This document shows positions 1 through 10,069 of a stretch of DNA of 59,411 bases, one piece after another. Position numbers and translations under genes: made by a program. How positions within the stretch are numbered: the stretch's first letter is position 1; each line of letters begins with the position of its first letter. The DNA is taken from the NCBI GenBank assembly GCA_027624035.1, contig JAQBUI010000019.1:1-59411 (forward strand), read 5' to 3'. The notes beneath the pieces are model-generated. The model worked only from the letters and a program-made list of their open reading frames with translations. It made no database searches and was not told the origin of the DNA. Source of the DNA: Pseudomonadota bacterium. GTDB taxonomy: Bacteria > Pseudomonadota > Gammaproteobacteria > Pseudomonadales > Azotimanducaceae.

Positions 1-36
1 TGGTGGCTTGGATCTTTATCCAGAAGAGATAGTCAG

Positions 37-2807
<2,771 letters not shown>

Positions 2808-2817
2808 TTACCCGAAG

Positions 2818-3462
2818 ATGACCGACACGACCACGTCACCGAAACCCTCGCGGCGGGACCAGATCCTGCAGGCCCTGGCGTCCATGCTGGAGGCCAGTCC
2901 TGGTGAACGCATCACGACCGCAGGGCTCGCAAAGCAGGTTGGCGTGTCAGAGGCCGCCCTGTATCGACACTTTCCCAGCAAGGCCAAGATGTTTGAAGGG
3001 CTGATCGAGTTCATCGAATCGACCCTGTTTTCCCGTATCTCGATGATTCTGTCGGAGGAGGAATCCACGGCAGGTCGCTGCCAGCAGATCCTTCACCTGT
3101 TGCTGGCGTTCTCGGAACGCAACCCTGGCATTACCCGGATATTGACAGGCGAGCCACTGGCCGGCGAATCAGAACGCCTGAGGGCGCGAATTGCAAAGTT
3201 GTTTGACCGACTCGAAACCCAACTGCGCCAGGTACTTCGGGAGGCAGAGCTTCGGGACGGAACGGAACTCACGCTTGACATTCAAGCAGCCGCCAATCTG
3301 ATGCTCTGTGTTGCCGAGGGGCGCATCAGCCAGTACGTTCGTAGTGATTTTACGCGGGCTCCGACCGCTCAATGGCATGAGCAATGGCTGGCGCTGGAGT
3401 ACGCCCTCTTTGGCCAAACCACCAATGAGGCATTACCGCCCGCCTCCGGAAGACCCTACTGA
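2818..3462 (+). CDS. slmA: nucleoid occlusion factor SlmA (TetR family)
   Basis: DNA-binding inhibitor of FtsZ assembly that keeps the division septum off the unsegregated chromosome. The 214-residue protein has a TetR-type helix-turn-helix at about 32-56 ([20 protein letters not shown]) and the SlmA-typical continuation [13 protein letters not shown], then an all-helical dimerisation domain. It is slightly longer than E. coli SlmA (198 aa), mostly at the C-terminus. It follows argB by 10 nt and is convergent with the DUF4124 gene; in enteric bacteria slmA also sits beside pyrE, which is nearby here. The family match is clear from the recognition helix and length; a generic TetR regulator is unlikely. 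Confidence 0.92.
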   Translation: MTDTTTSPKPSRRDQILQALASMLEASPGERITTAGLAKQVGVSEAALYRHFPSKAKMFEGLIEFIESTLFSRISMILSEEESTAGRCQQILHLLLAFSERNPGITRILTGEPLAGESERLRARIAKLFDRLETQLRQVLREAELRDGTELTLDIQAAANLMLCVAEGRISQYVRSDFTRAPTAQWHEQWLALEYALFGQTTNEALPPASGRPY

Positions 3463-3475
3463 CCATCAGGGTCAG
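3459..3475. terminator. short hairpin at slmA stop, between convergent genes
   Basis: CTGACC (3459-3464), a 5-nt loop and GGTCAG (3470-3475) form a perfect 6-bp stem that includes the slmA stop codon and sits 14 nt before the end of the convergent DUF4124 gene. There is no U-run on either strand, so an intrinsic terminator is only possible; the hairpin could equally protect the mRNA 3' end. Confidence 0.3.
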
Positions 3476-3488
3476 CAGGTCCAATCCG

Positions 3489-4130
3489 CTACTGACGACG
3501 CCGAGCGGATCGAAGATCAATCAGTTCCTTGACCCGCTTCAGGTCCGCTGCATATGAAGCCCGCAACTCGTCGATCTCGTCACGCTTCTCAGCGATCTCT
3601 GCCTCAAGCTGCTGCAAACGGCTATCGATCCCACGGATCTGTCCGAGTTTATCCCGATCAATCGTACCACCGGATCGTTCAATGTCGGCGAGTTCGGCCT
3701 GCAGCTGTCTTTTCTGAACCTCAAGCCGCTGCATGTTGCCCTTTTGGGTTTCTATGAAGCCGTTGATACTCGACAGTTTGGTATCCCGCGCCCGAATGAC
3801 ATCGTTAGGTGTGCCGTAAAGCCGCAGCAGGTTCTCATCGGCGATCTTCAATTCACGCGCTTCGCGCTCGATGCGCTCCTGTTCCGCAAGCGCCAGATCA
3901 CGGGCGCGGATTTCCGCGTCCGTCAATGCCCTTGGTACGACCTCAAGGACCCGACCATCCAGACTCAGTATGGTATATCCATTCTTGACGTATCGAGCCG
4001 GGACATGACTGTCCAGTACAGGGACACCATCTTCGTTGGTATATCGATAGAGTTCGCCGGAGGCCATCATCGGAAAGCAGCCAAAGATGGCGAGCAGTAT
4101 CGAAACTGGCAGTTTGATGTTCAATATCAT
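3489..4130 (-). CDS. DUF4124-type secreted coiled-coil protein of unknown function
   Basis: Residues 1-25 look like a Sec signal peptide (hydrophobic core followed by MMASG). Residues about 26-60 (LYRYTNEDGVPVLD...) match the DUF4124 domain, a small periplasmic domain of proteobacteria with no known function. Residues about 75-205 are charged, rich in Glu, Arg, Lys and Gln, with heptad-like spacing, and are probably a long coiled coil. The protein is therefore probably periplasmic and elongated. It lies 41 nt downstream of pyrE on the same strand and may be cotranscribed with it. The spacer carries direct repeats (see repeat entry). No enzymatic motif is visible. Confidence 0.82.
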   Translation of the reverse strand: MILNIKLPVSILLAIFGCFPMMASGELYRYTNEDGVPVLDSHVPARYVKNGYTILSLDGRVLEVVPRALTDAEIRARDLALAEQERIEREARELKIADENLLRLYGTPNDVIRARDTKLSSINGFIETQKGNMQRLEVQKRQLQAELADIERSGGTIDRDKLGQIRGIDSRLQQLEAEIAEKRDEIDELRASYAADLKRVKELIDLRSARRRQ

Positions 4131-4141
4131 CCTACAGTCTG

Positions 4142-4174
4142 AACCTTTCAGTCTAATCTAAACCATTCAGTCTA
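4142..4174. repeat. 14-bp near-identical direct repeat spanning the pyrE stop
   Basis: AACCTTTCAGTCTA (4142-4155) and AACCATTCAGTCTA (4161-4174) differ at one base and lie 19 nt apart; a third degenerate copy (ACAGTCT) starts at 4134. The second copy contains the pyrE stop codon (complement of 4172-4174). The set fills the spacer between pyrE and the DUF4124 gene. No protein-binding role is known to me; it resembles a small slipped-strand duplication. Confidence 0.7.
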
Positions 4175-4822
4175 GCGAGGAGCGCCGTATTCTGCCTGAT
4201 AATCGATCATTGACTTCAATTCGGACTCGAAATCTCTGGTGATCGTCAGGTATTCAATAAGATGTTCCAACTTTACGATGCTGCTGACAGAAACACCATA
4301 CTCGGCTTCAACCTCGCCAATCGCAGACAGTGCACCCTGGCCACGTTCCTGCCGATCAATTGCCACCAGAATGCCACGTACCTGGGCACCCGTTGGCGCC
4401 AGCAGGGCCATCACCTCTCGAATGGCCGTGCCCGCAGTAATCACGTCATCAATGATCACCACGTCGCCAGCAACAGGGGCTCCGACAAATACCCCTCCCT
4501 CACCATGGCGCTTTGCTTCCTTGCGATTGTAGGCAAACCCGACATCTTTGCCATGGTGTTCAGACAGGGCGACGGCCGTTGCCGCGGCCAGCGCAATGCC
4601 CTTGTATGCCGGGCCGAAGATCAGATCGCAGGGAAAGCCCGATGCGACCAGCGCATCCGCGTAAAAGCCAGACAACCTGCCGAGCGCGTGACCACTGTTG
4701 AATGCACCGGCATTGAAAAAATACGGACTGTTTCGCCCGGATTTGAGGCTGAAAGAGCCAAAGGACAGCACGCCATGGGCCAACGCAAAGTCAATGAACG
4801 CCCGCTGATAGTCGGCCAACAT
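4172..4822 (-). CDS. pyrE: orotate phosphoribosyltransferase
   Basis: Joins orotate to PRPP to give orotidine 5'-phosphate in pyrimidine synthesis. The 216-residue protein has the type I phosphoribosyltransferase PRPP loop [13 protein letters not shown] at 121-133, the FKSG-like substrate loop SLKSGR (25-30) and the flexible-loop basic region [13 protein letters not shown] (98-110). Length is normal for the family. It lies 2 nt downstream of rph on the minus strand, the same pairing as rph-pyrE in E. coli. In E. coli this pair is controlled by UTP-sensitive attenuation; no clear attenuator can be placed in the 2-nt gap here. Confidence 0.97.
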   Translation of the reverse strand: MLADYQRAFIDFALAHGVLSFGSFSLKSGRNSPYFFNAGAFNSGHALGRLSGFYADALVASGFPCDLIFGPAYKGIALAAATAVALSEHHGKDVGFAYNRKEAKRHGEGGVFVGAPVAGDVVIIDDVITAGTAIREVMALLAPTGAQVRGILVAIDRQERGQGALSAIGEVEAEYGVSVSSIVKLEHLIEYLTITRDFESELKSMIDYQAEYGAPR

Positions 4823-4824
4823 GA

Positions 4825-5541
4825 CTAGGTACCCGCCCTGACGGCCCGCTGCAGCTCCAGCAGCTGACCAATTCCCTTTTCCGCCAGGCCCAGCAGATCG
4901 TCCAGTTCCGCGCGACTGAACGCGGAGGACTCCGCCGTGCCCTGAACTTCAATGAATTTTCCGGACTCTGTCATGACCACGTTCATATCGGTATCTGCCG
5001 AGGAGTCCTCCGTGTATTCAAGGTCGAGCATCGGCTGACCACCCACAATCCCAACCGATACCGACGCGATCAGCTCTGTTCTCGGCGCCTGCGCAAGTCC
5101 CAGTGAGTCCACCGCGTCGAGCAATGCAACGCAGGCTCCTGTGATCGATGCCGTGCGCGTGCCGCCATCGGCCTGTATGACATCGCAATCAATCCGGATC
5201 GTATTCTCGCCCAGCGTATTCATGTCCACCGCGGCCCGCAGGCTTCGACCGATGAGGCGCTGGATTTCAATCGTGCGGCCACCCTGTTTGCCCCGTGCGG
5301 CCTCACGGTCCATCCGTTCGTTGGTGGACCTTGGCAACATACCGTATTCGGAAGTAATCCATCCCCTTCCGCGGCCCCGCAAAAATCCAGGTACGCCCGT
5401 CTCCACACTGGCCGTACAGATGACCCTGGTATCCCCAAAAGAGACCAGCACAGATCCTTCTGCATGTTTGTTGATACCCCTCTCGAGGGTCACTTTTCTG
5501 AGTTCGTCGGTCGCCCGGCCGCCTGCGCGAGTCGCTACCAT
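4825..5541 (-). CDS. rph: ribonuclease PH
   Basis: Phosphate-dependent 3'-5' exoribonuclease that trims tRNA 3' ends. From the ATG at 5541 the product is 238 aa, the same as E. coli RNase PH, and begins [15 protein letters not shown]. The open frame extends 115 codons further upstream, but that part has no family similarity and would run into the divergent yicC gene, so this ATG is preferred. The core motif [19 protein letters not shown] (56-74) and the later [20 protein letters not shown] segment are intact, so the enzyme should be active, unlike the frameshifted rph of E. coli K-12. Divergent from yicC, with a 64-nt shared promoter region. Confidence 0.97.
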   Translation of the reverse strand: MVATRAGGRATDELRKVTLERGINKHAEGSVLVSFGDTRVICTASVETGVPGFLRGRGRGWITSEYGMLPRSTNERMDREAARGKQGGRTIEIQRLIGRSLRAAVDMNTLGENTIRIDCDVIQADGGTRTASITGACVALLDAVDSLGLAQAPRTELIASVSVGIVGGQPMLDLEYTEDSSADTDMNVVMTESGKFIEVQGTAESSAFSRAELDDLLGLAEKGIGQLLELQRAVRAGT

Positions 5542-5571
5542 GTATACTCCGTGGCTCTGATTTGAAACTTC

Positions 5572-5579
5572 ATTATACT
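5572..5579. promoter_or_regulatory. overlapping divergent -10 elements for rph and yicC
   Basis: In the 64-nt gap between the divergent genes, ATTATA at 5572-5577 reads TATAAT on the minus strand (perfect -10, toward rph) while TATACT at 5574-5579 is a 5/6 -10 on the plus strand (toward yicC). No good -35 hexamer is seen at 17 nt on either side. If both are used, transcription of the two genes would be mutually exclusive at a given moment. Confidence 0.4.
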
Positions 5580-5605
5580 GGGCCTCTCGTCCGCAGAGTC
5601 GTTTT

Positions 5606-6451
5606 ATGACCAAAAGTATGACTGCCTTCGCCCAGATCGAACGGGACGGCGTCTCGTGGGAGATCCGGTCCGTCAACCAGCGATATCTCGATATCAATTT
5701 TCGGCTGCCAGAGGCGACGCGGACCCTGGAGCCTTTATTGCGATCGCTGATCAAGTCCAGGCTCACCCGCGGAAAGATCGACTGCTCACTGCGCACCGAC
5801 GAAGTGCCCGGTGCCGGCAACCTGGTGCTTGATACCATGCTGATTCGCCGTCTTGCCGAACTCGCTACACAGGTGAACGACATCACCGGCGATCACCAGC
5901 AGCTCAACGCGCTCGAATTGCTGAAATGGCCCGGCGCCATCCGGGAGGCCGACCGGAACGACAACAGCGATGTCATTGTGTCCATGTTCGAGCAGGCCCT
6001 GGACCAGCTACAACTCATGCGGGGACGTGAAGGCGCTGTGCTGGCCGGGATTATCGAGGAAAAGCTCACCCGGTTCAGCCAGATGGTACAGGACGTCAGA
6101 GAGGCGGCACCTGCCATCCTTGCGGAGAACCAGGGCAGGATGCTCGCCAGACTGGCTGAAATGAAGGTCGATGCTGACCCGGGTCGTCTGGAACAGGAGA
6201 TGGTTCTCGCGGCACAGAAGGCGGATATCACCGAGGAACTGGATCGGCTGGACACTCATATTACCGAGGTCCGAAAGACGCTTGCCGAAGATGGCACCAT
6301 CGGTCGACGCCTGGATTTCCTGATGCAGGAGCTCAACCGGGAGGCCAATACCCTGTCCTCAAAGGCCATCGCCGCTGACAGTTCGGTGCAGGCCGTGGAC
6401 ATGAAGGTCATCATCGAGCAAATGCGCGAACAGATACAGAACATCGAGTGA
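5606..6451 (+). CDS. yicC: YicC/YloC family endoribonuclease
   Basis: Member of the YicC family, whose E. coli representative is an endoribonuclease acting on small RNAs. The 281-residue product begins [15 protein letters not shown], the conserved family start (MTAFA motif), and ends with the conserved C-terminal region [19 protein letters not shown]...[16 protein letters not shown]. Length matches the family (about 287 aa). The stop TGA shares its last base with the ATG of gmk, so the two are translationally coupled; yicC-gmk linkage is widespread in gammaproteobacteria. Confidence 0.95.
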   Translation: MTKSMTAFAQIERDGVSWEIRSVNQRYLDINFRLPEATRTLEPLLRSLIKSRLTRGKIDCSLRTDEVPGAGNLVLDTMLIRRLAELATQVNDITGDHQQLNALELLKWPGAIREADRNDNSDVIVSMFEQALDQLQLMRGREGAVLAGIIEEKLTRFSQMVQDVREAAPAILAENQGRMLARLAEMKVDADPGRLEQEMVLAAQKADITEELDRLDTHITEVRKTLAEDGTIGRRLDFLMQELNREANTLSSKAIAADSSVQAVDMKVIIEQMREQIQNIE

Positions 6452-7089
6452 TGGCAATAAGACCCGCCAACCCCGGAGACCTCATCGTTGTTGCAGCACC
6501 TTCCGGTGCCGGCAAGACATCTCTGGTGAAAGCCCTCGTCGACAGTGAGGGCGACATGGAGGTATCCGTCTCGCACACCACGCGCAACAAACGTCCCCAC
6601 GAAGTGCACGGCGTCAACTACTTTTTTGTGGATGAGCCCACCTTCGTCCTCATGGAGAAGGAGCACAAGTTCATCGAACACGCCCGGGTCTTCGGCAATC
6701 TATACGGCACAAGCAGGGCCGAAATGAAACAAATCCTGGACCAGGGAAGGCATCTGATCCTGGAAATCGACTGGCAGGGCGCGGCACAGATCCGCAGAAC
6801 CGTACCAGACGCCATAACCATATTCATCATGCCACCCTCGCTGGCAACGCTTCGGCAGCGGCTTCAAACGAGGGCGGCAGATGACAACAAGACGATAGAA
6901 CTGCGGATGGCCAACGCGGTCTCTGACATGAAGCACTTCAGCGAGTTCGATTTCCTGATCGTGAACGATCGTTTCGACCAGGCCCTGCTGGAAATGAAAC
7001 GCGTCATTCACCATCGAGATCCGTCCCTGTCGACCCCGCGGCAAGCAGAAAAGTTAGGCGACCTGATCCGTTCTCTGACACAGCCCTGA
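6451..7089 (+). CDS. gmk: guanylate kinase
   Basis: Phosphorylates GMP to GDP for nucleotide supply and (p)ppGpp turnover. The start chosen is the ATG at 6451 (TGATG overlap with yicC), giving 212 aa; a GTG one codon earlier is also possible. The P-loop APSGAGKT is at residues 16-23, followed by the GMP-binding region SHTTRNKRPHEVHGVNYFF and the lid. Length is typical (E. coli 207 aa). Linked to rpoZ-spoT downstream, a common arrangement, but here a separate promoter is likely for rpoZ. The stop codon lies in the first copy of a perfect triple 17-bp repeat. Confidence 0.97.
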   Translation: MAIRPANPGDLIVVAAPSGAGKTSLVKALVDSEGDMEVSVSHTTRNKRPHEVHGVNYFFVDEPTFVLMEKEHKFIEHARVFGNLYGTSRAEMKQILDQGRHLILEIDWQGAAQIRRTVPDAITIFIMPPSLATLRQRLQTRAADDNKTIELRMANAVSDMKHFSEFDFLIVNDRFDQALLEMKRVIHHRDPSLSTPRQAEKLGDLIRSLTQP

Positions 7090-7131
7090 GCGATAGACAG
7101 CCCTGAGCGATAGACAGCCCTGAGCGATAGA
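7081..7131. repeat. perfect triple tandem repeat, 17-bp unit, at the gmk 3' end
   Basis: CAGCCCTGAGCGATAGA occurs three times without any change or gap (7081-7097, 7098-7114, 7115-7131). The first copy encodes the last codons of gmk and its TGA stop (7087-7089). Since 17 is not a multiple of 3, the later copies fall in other frames. It looks like a recent tandem expansion; copy number may vary between strains. Confidence 0.95.
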
Positions 7132-7186
7132 CTCCCGAGCACCGGTACGAGACGTTCCTGGCCAGAGTTTTTTGAGCATCTGCTTG

Positions 7187-7215
7187 TTGCCAGCCTAAGG
7201 CATTGTCGTTACACT
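7187..7215 (+). promoter_or_regulatory. sigma-70-type promoter for rpoZ-spoT
   Basis: TTGCCA (7187-7192, 5/6 to the -35 consensus) and TACACT (7210-7215, 4/6 to the -10) are exactly 17 nt apart and lie 67 nt upstream of the rpoZ ATG, in the gap after gmk. This would separate rpoZ-spoT transcription from yicC-gmk. Confidence 0.55.
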
Positions 7216-7282
7216 ACGCGATCCCCGATTTCCGGCCATATTGAGGCTGGTTATCCTTTGAAATTGCTGGAGAATACCTGAT

Positions 7283-7555
7283 ATGGCACGAGTCACCGTC
7301 GAAGATTGCCTGGAGAATGTTGAGAATCGCTTTGAGCTCGTCATGATTTCAAGCAAGCGCGCACGACAGATCGCCAATCAGGGCAAGGATCCTCTCGTGC
7401 CTCTGGAAAATGACAAGCCGACCGTACTTGCGCTGCGGGAGATTGCAGAAGGCTTCATTGACGTCAGCATTCTGGACGAGCCGACAATCGACGAGACCGA
7501 TTCGCTATCGCTGGGTGGCCAGGATGATTTTGGACACCACAGCCGGGAATTCTAA
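7283..7555 (+). CDS. rpoZ: RNA polymerase omega subunit
   Basis: Small RNA polymerase subunit that binds beta-prime and is part of the ppGpp binding site. The 90-residue product begins [21 protein letters not shown] and contains [12 protein letters not shown] and [12 protein letters not shown], the family core; the tail is acidic and variable. Length matches the E. coli protein (91 aa). It is followed after 24 nt by spoT, the classical pairing that links the ppGpp-binding subunit with the ppGpp synthase/hydrolase. Confidence 0.97.
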   Translation: MARVTVEDCLENVENRFELVMISSKRARQIANQGKDPLVPLENDKPTVLALREIAEGFIDVSILDEPTIDETDSLSLGGQDDFGHHSREF

Positions 7556-7579
7556 CCCTTTCGTCAGTGAGGCCCTGCC

Positions 7580-9679
7580 TTGCTGACAATCGACTCTTTC
7601 GCAGCAGGCCTTGAGAGTTACCTCGCCACGGATCAGATCACGCAGGTCCGGCGGGCCTATGACTTTGCGGAAGATGCCCATCGAGGACAATGCCGGAAGT
7701 CCGGCGAGCCCTACATCACGCACCCCCTGGCAGTCGCCGGCATCCTCGCCGAAATGCACATGGACCATCAGTGCCTCATGGCAGCATTGCTCCATGATGT
7801 CATCGAAGACACCGGCATTCCCAAACATACCCTTTCCCGGGAGTTTGACGACGAAGTCGCCAATCTCGTCGACGGTGTCAGCAAGCTCACCAACATCGCC
7901 GACTCCAGGGCCGAGGCCCAGGCACAGAATTTTCAGAAGATGACGTTAGCGATGGCCCGGGATATTCGGGTCATCCTGGTCAAGATGGCTGACCGCCTGC
8001 ACAACATGCGGACCCTGGACGCCCTGGATGCCGAGCGCCGTCGCCGCATCGCCAGGGAGACGCTTGAGATCTATGCCCCAATTGCCAACCGCCTGGGGAT
8101 GAACAACCTGCGGGTCGAGTTCGAAGAACTGGGATTCAGGGCACTGTACCCACTGCGCTCGTCAATGATCGAAAAAGCGGTGCGGCGAGCCCGCGGCAAC
8201 CGAAAGGAAGTGGTTTCAAAGATTCGGGATTCGATCGCGGCCTGTCTTGCGCGGGATTGCATCAGCGGCGAGGTCTTCGGGCGTCAGAAACACCTCTACA
8301 GCATCTATGACAAGATGCGGTCGAAGCGCAGGTCCTTCAACGAAATCATGGATGTCTATGGCTTTCGTATCATTGTAGACGACGTCGACACCTGTTATCG
8401 GACCCTGGGGTCGATTCACAACCTCTATAAACCCGTGGCTGGCCGCTTCAAGGACTATATCGCCATTCCCAAGGCCAATGGCTATCAGTCTCTGCACACC
8501 ACACTCTTTGGTATGCATGGCCTGCCCATCGAAATCCAGATCCGTACCCACGAAATGGAACTCGTGGCGAACCATGGCCTCGCCGGGCACTGGCTCTACA
8601 AATCACGAGACGATGGCCACGGTCACACCCGCGCCCGGGAGTGGATGAAGGGCCTGCTTGAAATCCAGAAGAGCGCCGGCAACTCCCTTGAGTTCATCGA
8701 AAACGTCAAGATTGACCTGTTCCCTGACGAGGTGTACGTCTTTTCGCCGCTCGGCGATATCTACGACCTGGCTCAGGGTTCGACGCCGGTGGATTTCGCC
8801 TATGCGGTCCATACCGACATTGGTAACAGCTGCGTCGCCTGCCGTATCAATCGTCGCCTGGCGCCCCTGTCTGCCAGCCTTGAAAGCGGCCAGACAGTTG
8901 AAATCATCACTGCCCCTGGTGCCCAGCCGAATCCCGCATGGCTCAACTTTGCGATTACCGGCAAGGCCCGCAGCAGCATCCGTCATGCCTTGAAGCAACA
9001 ACAGGCCAGCGAGTCCATCTCTCTCGGCCGACGTTTGCTGGAACGGACTCTCGCCAGCCATAACCTCAGCCTCGAAGACGTTTCCCCGGAGCAACTGCAA
9101 AACGTCCTGACCCAGCGCCATTTCAGCTCCCTCGACCACCTGCTGGGTGAAATCGGTCTGGGCAATCAAATGGCTTACGTCATCGCCCGTCAACTACTGA
9201 CGGCGGACTGGGAACAGGACAATATGGAACAACATGGTCCTCTTGCGATCATGGGTACCGAGGGGCTGGTCGTCACCTACGCCAAATGCTGCAAACCGAT
9301 ACCGGGAGACCCGATTATTGGTCATATCAGCGCGGGCCGGGGCATCGTGGTGCACACAGATACCTGTCGCAACATGCATGAGCTCCGCAACAAGCCTGAT
9401 GAACTGATGTCGGTACGTTGGGACCCACGGGTCAATCAGGAATTCTCGGTCGAGCTAAGGATGGAGGTCGCCCACGAGAAAGGCATCATTGCCGTCGTGG
9501 CATCCATCATCACGAACGAGGATGCCAACATTGAAAGGATTAACATGACGGAGAAAGACGCCCAGATCGCCATCATTAATGTCGTCATTACCGTCCGGGG
9601 CCGGGTCCACCTTGCCCAGGTGATCAAGCGTCTGCGACTGCTGAAATCCGTTCAACGCATCACCCGGACCCGTGGATAA
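7580..9679 (+). CDS. spoT: bifunctional (p)ppGpp synthetase/hydrolase SpoT
   Basis: Makes and degrades the stringent-response alarmone. The 699-residue protein has the HD hydrolase domain (His48, HD at 72-73, ED at 76-77, Asp138 in ADRLHN), the RelA/SpoT synthetase domain (about 235-345), a TGS domain (about 390-450) and a C-terminal ACT domain (about 625-699). RFKD at 290-293 is the RXKD motif of bifunctional rather than RelA-type enzymes. In the synthetase segment that normally reads AExGxAxHW, this protein has ANHGLAGHW (Asn332), a small oddity. Start is a TTG with a GTGAGG-like site upstream; the ridA ATG follows the stop by one base. Confidence 0.96.
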   Translation: MLTIDSFAAGLESYLATDQITQVRRAYDFAEDAHRGQCRKSGEPYITHPLAVAGILAEMHMDHQCLMAALLHDVIEDTGIPKHTLSREFDDEVANLVDGVSKLTNIADSRAEAQAQNFQKMTLAMARDIRVILVKMADRLHNMRTLDALDAERRRRIARETLEIYAPIANRLGMNNLRVEFEELGFRALYPLRSSMIEKAVRRARGNRKEVVSKIRDSIAACLARDCISGEVFGRQKHLYSIYDKMRSKRRSFNEIMDVYGFRIIVDDVDTCYRTLGSIHNLYKPVAGRFKDYIAIPKANGYQSLHTTLFGMHGLPIEIQIRTHEMELVANHGLAGHWLYKSRDDGHGHTRAREWMKGLLEIQKSAGNSLEFIENVKIDLFPDEVYVFSPLGDIYDLAQGSTPVDFAYAVHTDIGNSCVACRINRRLAPLSASLESGQTVEIITAPGAQPNPAWLNFAITGKARSSIRHALKQQQASESISLGRRLLERTLASHNLSLEDVSPEQLQNVLTQRHFSSLDHLLGEIGLGNQMAYVIARQLLTADWEQDNMEQHGPLAIMGTEGLVVTYAKCCKPIPGDPIIGHISAGRGIVVHTDTCRNMHELRNKPDELMSVRWDPRVNQEFSVELRMEVAHEKGIIAVVASIITNEDANIERINMTEKDAQIAIINVVITVRGRVHLAQVIKRLRLLKSVQRITRTRG

Positions 9680-9680
9680 C

Positions 9681-10061
9681 ATGAGCAAGAGCCCCATTTC
9701 GACCGATGCCGCCCCTGGTGCCATAGGCCCTTATTCCCAGGCCGTCAGAGCCGGCGGGCTGGTGTTCATCAGTGGCCAGATCCCGCTCGACCCTGCGACC
9801 ATGGCCATTGCATCAGCCGATTTCGATGGTCAGATCAGACAGGTCATGGAAAATCTGAGTGCAGTATGCACTGCTGCTGGCGGGAGCCTCGATGATGTGG
9901 TGAAGTTCACGGTTTACCTGACGGACCTTGGGAATTTCAGCGTCGTGAACTCGGTCATGGAGGAGTATCTGACGCCGCCCTATGCCGCTCGTGCAGCCAT
10001 CGAGGTCAGTGCCCTGCCGAGGGATGCGCTGGTCGAAGTTGATGCAATCATGAGCGGTTGA
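9681..10061 (+). CDS. ridA: RidA family enamine/imine deaminase
   Basis: Hydrolyses reactive enamine/imine intermediates such as 2-aminoacrylate, protecting PLP enzymes. From the ATG at 9681 the product is 126 aa and contains the family motifs GAIGPYSQAV, FISGQIPLDP and the C-terminal ARAAIEVSALPRDALVEVDAI, which includes the catalytic Arg. A GTG three codons earlier would overlap spoT and is less likely. It lies between spoT and recG, as in Pseudomonas and many related bacteria. Confidence 0.96.
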   Translation: MSKSPISTDAAPGAIGPYSQAVRAGGLVFISGQIPLDPATMAIASADFDGQIRQVMENLSAVCTAAGGSLDDVVKFTVYLTDLGNFSVVNSVMEEYLTPPYAARAAIEVSALPRDALVEVDAIMSG

Positions 10062-10069
10062 TCTGACTC

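Noticed and set aside
4825..5886. 353-codon version of rph
   Set aside because: The first 115 residues lack similarity and would run across the divergent yicC start; the ATG at 5541 gives exactly the family length.
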